Positions 38,623 through 47,082 of a DNA stretch of 64,000 bases are shown in pieces. The DNA is taken from positions 3,225,106-3,289,105 of the forward strand of contig CP030759.1 in NCBI GenBank assembly GCA_003290465.1. The letters run 5' to 3'. Position 1 is the stretch's first letter; each line of letters starts with the position of its first letter. The translations under genes were made by a program, and so were the position numbers. This stretch comes from Candidatus Sumerlaea chitinivorans. GTDB taxonomy: Bacteria > Sumerlaeota > Sumerlaeia > Sumerlaeales > Sumerlaeaceae. Under the pieces are notes generated by a model. The model was given only the letters and a program-made list of their open reading frames with translations. It did not search any database and was not told the origin of the DNA.

Positions 38623-40839
38623 GTGATTTGGAAACTCGCCCGCATTCTCGCGTTTGGAAGCGCCGTACTCTTAGCCGTCCTCGCTGCTTCGTCTTTCATC
38701 GTCATCCCTTACTCGCTTTTTGAAGCGTACCCGAGAGCCATCTGGTTGCTGACGGCGTGTGCGCTTCTCGGGGCAATGCCACCCCGCCGCTGGGTGCCAG
38801 TCCTATGTCTGCTCACCGTCCTTTATCTGGCCTCGTTCAAATTTCTCTCTGATAGCCGTTGGGCATCACTGAGCACTGTGACCGCTGACCCGACAACTTA
38901 TCCAAACTCATCTGTAGGGCACTTTGCGATCATCCTGCTTGTCGCCGGCGTGTATGCGATCGCGTGTCGAATCTTGCCCGACATGCGCACTTACGTGCGG
39001 CGGTTCTTCGTCGGTTACGTGGCGTGCCTAAGTGCCCTTGCCTTGGCCGACTTCGCAAGCGTACAATTCGCCAATTCCTCTCTTGTCCTCTCCGGGCGAG
39101 ATTTTAACAAGATTGACTGGGTGGTACCCCGCGACAGCATGGGGTTCTACACGGGAGCCTACCGAAGTGCTGCAATCGCACTTTACCCGAACCTTATGGG
39201 GAATTTGATTTTGCTTATCTGGCCTCTGACCGTAGCGGGGTTGGCGCAGCGTCGTTCCTCGCTCGAACCTCTTGGCCGGAGTCTTTATCGGCGCGTGGCA
39301 CGCTTTCTTCCGTTGATCTTGCTCGTACTCATGGTCGGCGCGCTGCTCGTCACTTACAGCCGGTCGGCGTATGTCGGATTCCTCCTTCAGTGCTTCGCCC
39401 TCCTTTGTGTTGCGGGGCGAGGAGCTTCCCCCCGTGAGAAGGCGTTGTCCCGGACGCTTATCGTTGGCGCGTGCGGCGTGTTTGTGATTGGCTTAGCGGT
39501 GGTACCTTATGGACTGCGGCGCCTCATCGCTTCTGTGGATCTCCAAGACGCCTCGGTTACCAACCGACTTTCCGCGTGGGAGACAATTTTGTGGGCGGTC
39601 GCGGAGCGCCCTTACAGCGGTTGGGGAAATCTCGCCCCCTCCGTGCTCCTACCTCGTTATACGTTAGCACCGGGGCTTCCCGAGGGCCCGTATCTTTTGG
39701 TACATAGCGAGCTTGCGTCGCTCCTTTGTGCCACGGGAGTTCCAGTCTTAGGGCTTATCGCCCTTGCTGTTTTCGGGTTTGCCTGGCGTTGGCATTGGAG
39801 TTTTCTCCTGCCGCGGTTGGCAGTCGCGGGGAGCTTGGTCTCGTTGTCTGCGGAGAACATGTGGCAGATCGGGATGTATGTATTCATCCTTGGCTTTGTA
39901 TTGGGGGAAGTCTTGCGGACCGGCGGCGAGGTCGAGGCGAGTGTTACGAGGGGATTGAGGTTGGCTGCACTACGCAGACGGGGCGACTGGCTGCTGTGGT
40001 TGCGGCGTCCGGGGATATTGTCGGGTGCCCTGAGCCTCGCGCTCTTGTGCCTTTATCTCGCTGAGTGGCGCCGCCCGTTGCCTTCACCCGATGAGTGGTT
40101 TGCGAAACGCTTGTCGTCGCTCCTTCCGCGCTGGTCAGCGCGCTATGCGTACTGGGTCGAGGACTACACGACGGGCCGGCATTGGAGCTCCGGGGAAGGC
40201 AAAGCTTTTGAAGCGTGGGGGCTGCGCGACCTTGCGGTCGCGTGTGCAGTGGCACAGGTAGAGTTGGAAAAGGAGACGACAGCGTCGTGCCAGATGCCCG
40301 TGCTTGGCGTCGAGCCGGGGTCTCGAGATTGTTCCACGAGTTCCCAGCTGACGTTGGCGAGAGCGCTGAGGAGTGGCTTGAGTGGGGGGGACGAGGCTGC
40401 AATGCGGGCGGTGGAGAGGTGGCTCCGAAATCGACCGCTTCCTGAGTTTATGCGTGAGACCACAGGCAGTTTGTTTAGCGGAGAGGGCGGTTTGGTCTTG
40501 GAGGCTCGCGAGGTTGCACGTCTGATGGAAGGACTCACGAAATCGGATCGTTTGCTCGGAGCGGTGGCGCGGGATGCGCTCCTCAACCGCGAACCGCGGC
40601 TGGGTTTAGCCCGGTGGTTGGACGGACAGTTCGCAGCGCGAGCTTATTCCTACACGGACGGTGGGGATACGTACGTCTACGATGTGGTGAGGGTCAAGGG
40701 GGCTGGGGCCGATTGGATCGCGGTAGTGCTGATGGAGACGCGACGGGAAATCCCCACACGCGACTCTCCGGAATGGAGAGCGCTTGCACGGTTCGGCTGG
40801 ACCTGTGCCCGATATCTTGGCGGCGTATATTCCAACTAA
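38623..40839 (+). CDS. O-antigen ligase/Wzy-like membrane protein with C-terminal inactivated beta-lactamase-like domain
   Basis: 738 aa from GTG 38623 (AAGGAG 11 nt upstream, opening into the first membrane helix); an ATG 57 nt earlier has no ribosome site. About 10-12 membrane helices span residues 1-485. The Wzy/WaaL signature lies within them: TYSRSAYVGFLLQ, then TNRLSAWETILWAVAERPYSGWG. The C-terminal ~230 residues after the last helix are soluble. They follow the class-A beta-lactamase order: YWVEDYTTGRHW (strand 1), helix EAWGLRDLAVACAVA, LTLARALRSGLSGGDEAAM, a Leu/Arg-rich helix pair, YDVVRV...DWIAVVLMETR. The SxxK site is G533-L-R-D536 and the KTG position is near SYTDG (676-680), so catalysis is not expected. 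A relative with the same layout lies at 60339-62714. Confidence 0.8.
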   Translation: MIWKLARILAFGSAVLLAVLAASSFIVIPYSLFEAYPRAIWLLTACALLGAMPPRRWVPVLCLLTVLYLASFKFLSDSRWASLSTVTADPTTYPNSSVGHFAIILLVAGVYAIACRILPDMRTYVRRFFVGYVACLSALALADFASVQFANSSLVLSGRDFNKIDWVVPRDSMGFYTGAYRSAAIALYPNLMGNLILLIWPLTVAGLAQRRSSLEPLGRSLYRRVARFLPLILLVLMVGALLVTYSRSAYVGFLLQCFALLCVAGRGASPREKALSRTLIVGACGVFVIGLAVVPYGLRRLIASVDLQDASVTNRLSAWETILWAVAERPYSGWGNLAPSVLLPRYTLAPGLPEGPYLLVHSELASLLCATGVPVLGLIALAVFGFAWRWHWSFLLPRLAVAGSLVSLSAENMWQIGMYVFILGFVLGEVLRTGGEVEASVTRGLRLAALRRRGDWLLWLRRPGILSGALSLALLCLYLAEWRRPLPSPDEWFAKRLSSLLPRWSARYAYWVEDYTTGRHWSSGEGKAFEAWGLRDLAVACAVAQVELEKETTASCQMPVLGVEPGSRDCSTSSQLTLARALRSGLSGGDEAAMRAVERWLRNRPLPEFMRETTGSLFSGEGGLVLEAREVARLMEGLTKSDRLLGAVARDALLNREPRLGLARWLDGQFAARAYSYTDGGDTYVYDVVRVKGAGADWIAVVLMETRREIPTRDSPEWRALARFGWTCARYLGGVYSN

Positions 40840-41142
40840 AAGAAGAGAACCGTTAAACCATGGAAACGAAATCTGAATCTATTCGTAAATGGACCACGCC
40901 TGCGACTCTTTTGTTTTGCATAAGTTTTGATATCTTGTTATCATTACATCAAGTTGATTATCAAAACTCAACGTGCTTAGAAGTTGCGCTTGAGGGGTGA
41001 AGTGGGCGTGTTACTTCGGAGAGACCTTGCTCGCAGACTGACTTTTGTCAGTGCTGTAGGGTTCTGCAAGAAGTTCCATCGGACACAAGAAGGAAATTCA
41101 ACGCGCGACCGCAGACGGTGAACTTGACCGCTAAGGTGAATC
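40840..41142. other. AT-rich intergenic region before the mosaic cluster
   Basis: No gene recognised. It holds the 40923-40968 inverted repeat, followed by sequence that becomes similar to the downstream cassette copies near 41143. Confidence 0.5.
40923..40968. repeat. 10-bp inverted repeat upstream of the DUF1573-type cluster
   Basis: AGTTTTGATA (40923-40932) and TATCAAAACT (40959-40968) are perfect complements with a 26-nt loop. The inner sequence continues imperfect pairing (TCTTG with CAAG). It could form a long hairpin or cruciform or act as an operator. It lies at the boundary where the mosaic cluster begins. Confidence 0.6.
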
Positions 41143-41302
41143 TCTGGAAACGGGTGGTAGCGCCCCGCCGTAGGTGAAGGTCCCGCTTCGTAGCTCTTGG
41201 CCTGTGGCGCTTGAGGGCATGCTCGACGTGGAAGCTGAGAAACCCGGTGCTTCCTCCTCCGCTTCCGCCTGCAAGTCCTCGGCGCCTGCCCGTGAGGAAG
41301 GA
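41143..41302 (+). pseudogene. Decayed third copy of the 3' cassette
   Basis: The last ~130-160 nt of the cassette found intact at 43348-43983 and 46087-46725 are recognisable here. Readable remnants include VALEGMLDVEAE and DNA identity through GCTTCCGCCTGCAAGTCC. Frame is lost: after VEAEKPG the reading diverges, and bases are missing within the GGCCCCCTCCACC stretch. The 41174 frame runs on through the old stop region. Upstream parts of the gene are gone. It marks an older duplication unit and shows that the array once had at least three members. Confidence 0.75.
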
Positions 41303-41439
41303 GACAGAACAAACTCTGCCTTGTCGCGGTCCAGCGGAAAAAAACAGAAAAATGACACGGGATGTGAATTGTTTTTACCTTGTACGCGAGCGACGAGGGG
41401 GAAATCGAAACGTTTTATTTCATTCAGGAGGGTCGACCC

Positions 41440-41874
41440 ATGAGAACCCAGCGAATCCCGGAAGCAGTGAAGGAAGGTAAAACGTCAGTAATTGTGCAAG
41501 GGGGACAGGCTAAGAGTCTTGTGCTTCCTGCCTTCGGAAAAATGCCCAAGGCCTTTCTTAGGATCTTTTTGCTATACGTGGGTTTTTTGTGCACCCATAA
41601 CATCGCGACGGCTGGGAAGGTCGGTTTCTGCACGTGGTCAGGGGATGATCAGATTTGTGCGTCTTGGATCTGGAAAGATCCCGGAGCTGACTGTCCAAAG
41701 ACCTACGTGCCACGCATTACTTGTGGGGTTTGCTATGAGTTTCCCTGGTGGTATGAGGAGTGTCCATGGTGCGAGAAGCAGACATATTGGTGTCGTTACG
41801 TCCCTGAAAGCTATGAGATCTGCAGAAAACAATTTGAGGTGCCCTTCGACATAATCACGGGCGATTGCCCATGA
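41440..41874 (+). CDS. Secreted Cys-rich protein of unknown function
   Basis: 144 aa from ATG 41440 with AGGAGGG upstream. A hydrophobic segment (FLRIFLLYVGFLCTHNIATAG) about 40 residues in acts as a signal peptide, with an unusually long n-region; an internal ATG at 41542 would give a normal signal but has a weak ribosome site. The mature ~85 residues carry ten Cys and many Trp/Tyr (e.g. CGVCYEFPWWYEECPWCEKQ), implying a compact disulfide-rich fold. No family recognised. It leads the cluster with the 41896 gene 21 nt downstream, so it is probably co-transcribed with the membrane-anchored proteins that follow. Confidence 0.75.
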   Translation: MRTQRIPEAVKEGKTSVIVQGGQAKSLVLPAFGKMPKAFLRIFLLYVGFLCTHNIATAGKVGFCTWSGDDQICASWIWKDPGADCPKTYVPRITCGVCYEFPWWYEECPWCEKQTYWCRYVPESYEICRKQFEVPFDIITGDCP

Positions 41875-41895
41875 AAAAAGGATACATGAGCTGAG

Positions 41896-42915
41896 ATGAT
41901 AAGCATGCGAAAAAGCAAGGTGGTGTTACTTTCTGTCTTAGCCATGTGTGCTGTGAAGGTGGGGGCTGGCGAGTTGAAGTTTTTTCAGGTGCCACCCAAA
42001 GCAGTTTATTGGTACACCACCGTAGACTCTAACGGGGAGACGTGGGAAAACGCTGTTGCCTGTTACGAACCTTACTATCTTCGTGGTCAGGGGATCCGTT
42101 TGCAAACCCGTTCCCAATCTTACACGTTTCCACTGAATGCGAAGGGATTCGTAAGTAGCTTCGCATTCTCGCTTCCCATTGGATGTGGTGCCTTGACGGT
42201 GTCTCCCAAAGGGTTTTCGTTCCTAACATTTCACAACTCCGACGAATGTTCAGGCTATGAGCTCAAGGACGGGCAAAAGGTGTTCTTGCCAAACGGGTGG
42301 TGGGATAGTGTGCTCAGCCACGTTGTTCCAACTCGCCAAAACCTCCATCGAATTGAAGAGAGAGGGGAGAGAACCCTCGCGGTGGGGGTGAACCGTTACG
42401 GGGAAGATCTAACCTGTGAGTTTGATCAAGGTGGGTACTTGGTGGCAAGTGTGGCGAAACGACCTGCCAAGCGTGACCCATCGAATTGGGTCGCGGAGGG
42501 GCGTTTTGTGTGGTCGCCTCAGCAGTGCGCGGATTTCCCCGCGCAAATTGCAATTTCACTGCAGTGGAACGGGCGAGTGCAGAGCCAAAGCACGATGACG
42601 ATCACTCGCTATCAGCCTTTGAACAGCGTGGAGGATCTTCTCGCGCTGACGGAGGTTCCCAAAGGAACACGCGTAAGGGATGTTCGCTACCGTACCGAAT
42701 GGACGCTTCAGGATAAAGGTTGGCCGACGGAGTCTGAGGTCCGGGCAGCAGCTCGTCATTCGGTACGAACCACGCCCGTAGATCAGCCGCCATGGTGGCT
42801 TGCTATTTATCGGTTCACTTTAACCCATGGAGTGACGCTCCTGATTGCAGCGGGTGTTGTCCTTTTGGGCTTTGGAGCTATCCAATTACTATTGAGGCGC
42901 AAAAAAAGAGATTAG
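41896..42915 (+). CDS. Membrane-anchored exported protein, homologous to the N-terminal half of the 44569 protein
   Basis: 339 aa with a signal peptide (VVLLSVLAMCAVKVGAG), a ~280-residue extracytoplasmic domain, one C-terminal membrane helix (VTLLIAAGVVLLGFGAIQLLL) and a basic tail. Motifs shared with the N-terminal half of the 44569 protein include ACYEPY, PLNAKGF, SFSLPIG, FGEE/YGEDLTC and LxSVxxLLxLxEVPxGT. It therefore belongs to a new two-member family within this cluster. No known domain recognised. Eight nt separate it from the DUF1573-like gene, so the two are likely expressed as partners. Confidence 0.8.
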   Translation: MISMRKSKVVLLSVLAMCAVKVGAGELKFFQVPPKAVYWYTTVDSNGETWENAVACYEPYYLRGQGIRLQTRSQSYTFPLNAKGFVSSFAFSLPIGCGALTVSPKGFSFLTFHNSDECSGYELKDGQKVFLPNGWWDSVLSHVVPTRQNLHRIEERGERTLAVGVNRYGEDLTCEFDQGGYLVASVAKRPAKRDPSNWVAEGRFVWSPQQCADFPAQIAISLQWNGRVQSQSTMTITRYQPLNSVEDLLALTEVPKGTRVRDVRYRTEWTLQDKGWPTESEVRAAARHSVRTTPVDQPPWWLAIYRFTLTHGVTLLIAAGVVLLGFGAIQLLLRRKKRD

Positions 42916-42922
42916 CCATACT

Positions 42923-43983
42923 ATGATGCGTCAGACTGAGGAAAGTGGGTGGCAGAAGAGCGGGACACTTCTGTTTCTGCTCGTCGGGAGTCTTCTAATC
43001 GCTTTCGGAATTGGGCTTCAAGTCTTGCGATCGGCTGCCCAACATAAACAAGTTCCTTATCAGGTAAATGTAAATGAGCCGCCTAACAGGATTGATTGCG
43101 ACCTTGGTGTTTTGCAGATTGGCGACGATGTGACCACGGAAATCGAAGTTGTAAACACGACCTCGCGAGTTCTTAGCTACCAGAGGGCGGGATGTAGATG
43201 CAGTAATCTTCGCGTTGTCAGCTCGGCGACCAGAATTTCACCAAATCAGAGCGCAACGCTCAAAGTCCATCTTATACCGCAAAGAAGCGCCCCCTGCTTG
43301 AGCAACTTTTGTTCGTTGACGATGAGGGGGCAGTACGCCTCAGGGTAGACGTGACAGCTCGGGTGTTGGCGTCGTGTGAGCCGGATCCGGCGCTGCTGGA
43401 GATTCGGGTGGATCCCGCATATCAGCGCCCTGACGTGGTGCTGGGTGAGTTTGCGTTGGTGTGTCGTGAGGAGTCGTTAGCGCCGCGGGGGATGGAGTTT
43501 TGTGTGGAGCAGCCGTGGGTGAAGTGCCGCCGAATCGCGAAAGAGGGGGATCGGGTTCGTTATCAGTTGCGTCTGACGGATGTTCCGCCGGTGGGTGAGC
43601 ATGAGCTTGTGTGGTGTTCGCCACGCGGGCAGGGTCGGCGGTCGTTTCAGCCGGATTTGCCGGTGGTGCGTTTGCGTGTGGTTTCGCCGGTGAAGGTGGA
43701 GCCAGCGGTGTTGGATTTGGGGATTGGTCGGGTAGGGAAGGAACTGGTGGGTCGGGTTTCGGTGGGTGACTCGGCGACGAGTGTGACGGTACGTCCGGGC
43801 CCGGGGTGGGATGGGGAGGTCGCGAGCTACCGGGTGGAACGCGAGGGAGGAGTGCCGCAGGTGAAGGTCACGCTTCGCAGTTCGCGGCCAGAGGCGCTTG
43901 AGGGGATGCTTGATGTGGAGGCCGAGCAGCCCGGTGGCCCCCTCCACCGCTTCCGCCTGCAAGTCCTCGGCGCCTGCCAGTGA
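42923..43983 (+). pseudogene. DUF1573-like anchored protein with a single-base frameshift
   Basis: An N-terminal membrane helix (TLLFLLVGSLLIAFGIGLQVL) is followed by a DUF1573/ASH-type domain: IDCDLGVLQIGDDVTTEIEVVNTTSRVLSYQRAGCRC. Reading continues to a stop at 43348. The remainder, in another frame to 43983, matches the 44569 protein's C-terminus. The break is at a C5 run (43290-43294): one extra C restores RSAPLLEQLLFVDDEG, which aligns with SGPFGEQLYFKNSKG in the paralog. So this is one gene, either newly broken, phase-variable by slippage, or carrying a homopolymer sequencing error. As written it gives a 141-aa truncated product; an internal start could express the rest. Confidence 0.8.
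43348..43983 (+). repeat. Homogenised 3' cassette, copy 2
   Basis: 636 nt that align with 46087-46725 at roughly nine of ten bases by eye, with one 3-nt indel. The homology begins abruptly at GACGTGACAGCTCGGGTGTTGGC and continues through the stop into TGAGG. Upstream coding sequence is only distantly related, so the boundary is sharp. Confidence 0.85.
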
Positions 43984-44568
43984 GGAAGGAGGCAAGGCGA
44001 AACCTGCGTTGTCACAGGGGGATCGAGTGGGAAAAGGGAAAGAAGACAACAGACGGGACCCTTATCCGGTCGGTCAGGAGCCAGACGAAAAGAAACAAAA
44101 CAAGCAGTATTCGTGCGAGCGACTGATAATAGTTCAAATAGCCGTCGTGTGAGGGCAAAACAATTCTTATTGTGCTTGACCTCGGCGTCAGAATTGCTGC
44201 CTTGCCAGTTGCTCTTATCTCCATGCAACCGGTGTCTTCCGGTGAGTGTGATGACCTCATTTACCTGAGTATCGTTCACCCGACCCCACTTGGGAGTCTT
44301 CTCTGATTCAGTGCCCACAAATAGTCTACCTAAGCAGTCTTGGAATTTTGTGGACTTGTCTCAGCATTGAGTGTTTACACTGTCATGTGCTGTGGTGAGC
44401 CTACAGTCTTTATCCAGATGGGGCAGGCACATCTGGATCTTTGTTCGGTCCCGTACGAGTTCAGGCATGATTGCAAGGAACTATTGTCGGCCGGATTGGT
44501 GATCTTATACCTTTGAAGGTGTTTGCCCCTACTCTGGTTTTGGGTGGCGTGGGAGGTCCTCAGATGCC
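43984..44568. other. Intergenic region between cassette copies
   Basis: About 585 nt. The first ~60 nt after the stop resemble the flank of the decayed copy at 41303 (GAGGAAGGAG followed by a similar run), which extends the duplication unit beyond the coding region. No gene is supported. GGGAGG near 44551 serves the next ATG. Confidence 0.55.
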
Positions 44569-46725
44569 ATGAGGGTTGGGCTTATCGCAAAAGCGGTCTT
44601 ACTCTCGTCATTCGTGAGTTTGATGTCAACGGGAGGGCATTGCCGAGACGTTACGTTGTTGATCCCCGAAATACCAACTCGTGCGGTAGTAGAATGTGAG
44701 AGCGTGAGAGCCTCGGAGCTCAATTGGTCCAATGCATCACCACCGTTTGTTAGATCGGCGCCCTACATGATATGGGCTTGTTACGAGCCGTACTGGGCGC
44801 GAGCCATTGGCGTAGCCGATTTACGCCGTGGTGAGAGCACGGTACCTCTGAACGCGAAAGGCTTTGCGAAAAGTTTTAGTTTTTCGCTCCCCATTGGTGC
44901 GGGCGACTTCTCTGCACCGGCCGGGAAAGCTCAACTACCGATTCTTCAGTTTACTGGGGATCCTCAAGGTGGATACGTAACCAGTGAGGATGGTGTTCGG
45001 TTATTTGGGCCCGTGCCATTTGTCTACGAGATCCTATACATGATGTTGCCACAATCACGGACCCTGAAAGGGCTTACGGATACCCATTCCGAGCGTAGCT
45101 GCACGGCGAAAAATTGGTTCGGAGAAGAAATAACATGCTATTTTAATGCGGACCGAAAACTTAGCCGCACCACCGTAAGTGGGAGCAAAGACCCTCGGTG
45201 GAATCGCGAGGCCCATTTTGAGGGGGTGGGAACGTTCGTAGGGAATTTCCCGTCAAAGATCATCTATAGTTGGAGAGCGGGAGAACGTGGTAATATCACA
45301 ACGATAACAGTCAAAAGCCTGAGGCCTCTTGCATCGGTCGATGAGCTTCTTGATTTGCTTGAAGTGCCGGCCGGGACGTGGGTGCAAGATTACGGGACAG
45401 GTTGGGAAACGACGAAACCGGGGCTACCAACCCTGCAAGAACGTCACGCGCACGCTCGAAAAAGGTTAAAATCTTCTCCACAAACCACTGCGGGAAAAGT
45501 GCTCTTCGCGGTCGTTGTGTGGGGCTATTCGTACGGTTATGTGGTCCCACTGAGTCTCGGCGCGGTTTACATAATCCTAGCAGTTGCGCGGGTATTTCGC
45601 AGACGGTTCATCTATCGCTCTGCAGGCGATTCCCTGGGCTCATTGCAGGAAAATAATCGAACTCGCGGAAACGTTGGCTTGGTTCGGTTGTCGCTCGGTG
45701 TCCTCCTATTGTTTTGTGGAGGTGCACTCTGGTTTCTCACAAGGCCACAAGGAAGCACTGCGTCGTTTCCCTCTTCTGATCACGAGGAGCAAATCCGAGC
45801 AATGATCGAAGCGGCGCGCAAGCGTGTGGAGGTGGAGTTAGACTTAGGCGTTGTGGGGAGTCGGGAGGGAGCGACGACGGAGGTTGTGGTGCGCAATCCG
45901 GTGCCCGAGCCGCTGACGTTTGAGCGCGCGATGCGCTGTGATTGTCTGAGTGTTCAAGTGGACCCGTCGCCGATTCCGCCGCTCGGGGAGGCAAAAGTGA
46001 CGGTTTCGCTCAAGCCACGCGAAAGCGGTCCTTTCGGCGAACAGTTGTACTTCAAGAACTCGAAGGGGCAGGCATTTATCGTGCTCGACGTGACAGCTCG
46101 GGTGTTGGCATCGTGTGAGCCGGATCCGGGGCTGCTGGAGATTCGAGTGGATCCCGCGTACCAACGCCCTGACGTGGTGCTGGGTGAGTTTGCGTTGGTG
46201 TGTCGTGAGGAGTCGTTAGCGCCGCGGGGGATGGAGTTTTGTGTGGAGCAGCCGTGGGTGAAGTGCCGCCGAATCGCGAAAGAGGGGGATCGGGTTCGTT
46301 ATCAGTTGCGTCTGACGGACGTTCCGCCGGTGGGGGAGCATGAGCTTGCGTGGTGTTCGCCACGCGGGCAGGCTCGGCGGTCGTTTCAGCCGGATCTGCC
46401 GGTGGTGCGTCTGCGTGTGGTTTCGCCGGTTAGGGTGGAGCCAGCGGTGTTGGATTTGGGGATTGGTCGGGTAGGGACGGAACTGGTGGGTCGGGTTTCG
46501 GTTGGGGACTCAGCGACGAGTGTGACGGTATGTCCGGGCCCCGGGTGGGATGCGCAGATCGCGAGCTATTGCGTGGAACGCGACGGCAGTGGTCCGCCGC
46601 AGGTGAAGGTCACGCTTCGGAGTTCGCAGCCAGTGGCACTGGAGGGCATGCTCGACGTCGAAGCCGAGCAGCCCGGCGGCCCCCTCCACCGCTTCCGCCT
46701 GCAAGTCCTCGGCGCCTGCCAGTGA
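44569..46725 (+). CDS. Two-part anchored protein: novel exported domain fused to DUF1573-like domain
   Basis: 718 aa. Signal peptide, then an extracytoplasmic domain (~25-310) homologous to the 41896 protein, a first membrane helix (~325-345), a second (~372-392), then a DUF1573/ASH-like domain starting VEVELDLGVVGSREGATTEVVVRNPVPEPLTFERAMRCDC. A ~210-residue Cys-containing beta-rich C-terminus follows, encoded by the homogenised cassette. The order and both helices match the adjacent gene pair 41896 and 42923 placed end to end, so this is a fusion of that pair or its ancestor. DUF1573-type domains are thought to mediate surface or envelope interactions; the function of this combination is unknown. 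Confidence 0.83.
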   Translation: MRVGLIAKAVLLSSFVSLMSTGGHCRDVTLLIPEIPTRAVVECESVRASELNWSNASPPFVRSAPYMIWACYEPYWARAIGVADLRRGESTVPLNAKGFAKSFSFSLPIGAGDFSAPAGKAQLPILQFTGDPQGGYVTSEDGVRLFGPVPFVYEILYMMLPQSRTLKGLTDTHSERSCTAKNWFGEEITCYFNADRKLSRTTVSGSKDPRWNREAHFEGVGTFVGNFPSKIIYSWRAGERGNITTITVKSLRPLASVDELLDLLEVPAGTWVQDYGTGWETTKPGLPTLQERHAHARKRLKSSPQTTAGKVLFAVVVWGYSYGYVVPLSLGAVYIILAVARVFRRRFIYRSAGDSLGSLQENNRTRGNVGLVRLSLGVLLLFCGGALWFLTRPQGSTASFPSSDHEEQIRAMIEAARKRVEVELDLGVVGSREGATTEVVVRNPVPEPLTFERAMRCDCLSVQVDPSPIPPLGEAKVTVSLKPRESGPFGEQLYFKNSKGQAFIVLDVTARVLASCEPDPGLLEIRVDPAYQRPDVVLGEFALVCREESLAPRGMEFCVEQPWVKCRRIAKEGDRVRYQLRLTDVPPVGEHELAWCSPRGQARRSFQPDLPVVRLRVVSPVRVEPAVLDLGIGRVGTELVGRVSVGDSATSVTVCPGPGWDAQIASYCVERDGSGPPQVKVTLRSSQPVALEGMLDVEAEQPGGPLHRFRLQVLGACQ
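46087..46725 (+). repeat. Homogenised 3' cassette, copy 3
   Basis: 639 nt, nearly identical to 43348-43983 and lying in the same reading frame of the longer gene. The end is again ...GGCGCCTGCCAGTGAGG. Beyond TGAGG the flanks differ (GCATGG here, AAGGAG in copies 1 and 2). Confidence 0.85.
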
Positions 46726-47082
46726 GGCATGGTTGACCAAAAGCATGACGAAGCAGAGAAAACGCCTTAGGTCGCAGGCAATCTTAACCTTTCTCCGAGA
46801 TCTCTTGAGGCAGAGTTTCGCGCAGTCCCGGCTGCACGCAAAGCTCTGAGTTCGGCCGCGCATCTGGTAGCCTGACCGATACCCGTTTCTGGGCATGGGA
46901 TGTGCATGGGTATCAAGCACGACCCCTGACCGGAATCCGAGCGCACCTCGTTCACTGCTTAGCTAAAACAGCTCCCACCCCGCGCGTCTCCACCATGGCG
47001 CTGCAGCATCATGTGCCGCCGCCAGTCGCCGTGAGAAACGGTGCTGCTCTATTTATGCAGCGCGTGTGGCCACACTCGGCCG
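46726..47082. other. Intergenic region between the mosaic cluster and the hydrogenase operon
   Basis: About 357 nt between convergent genes. No gene, no clear T-run terminator for either side, and no recognisable repeat beyond the cassette end. Confidence 0.5.

Noticed and set aside
43477..44049. 190-codon minus-strand frame over the cassette
   Set aside because: Antisense to the cassette; it is open in both copies only because the DNA is duplicated.
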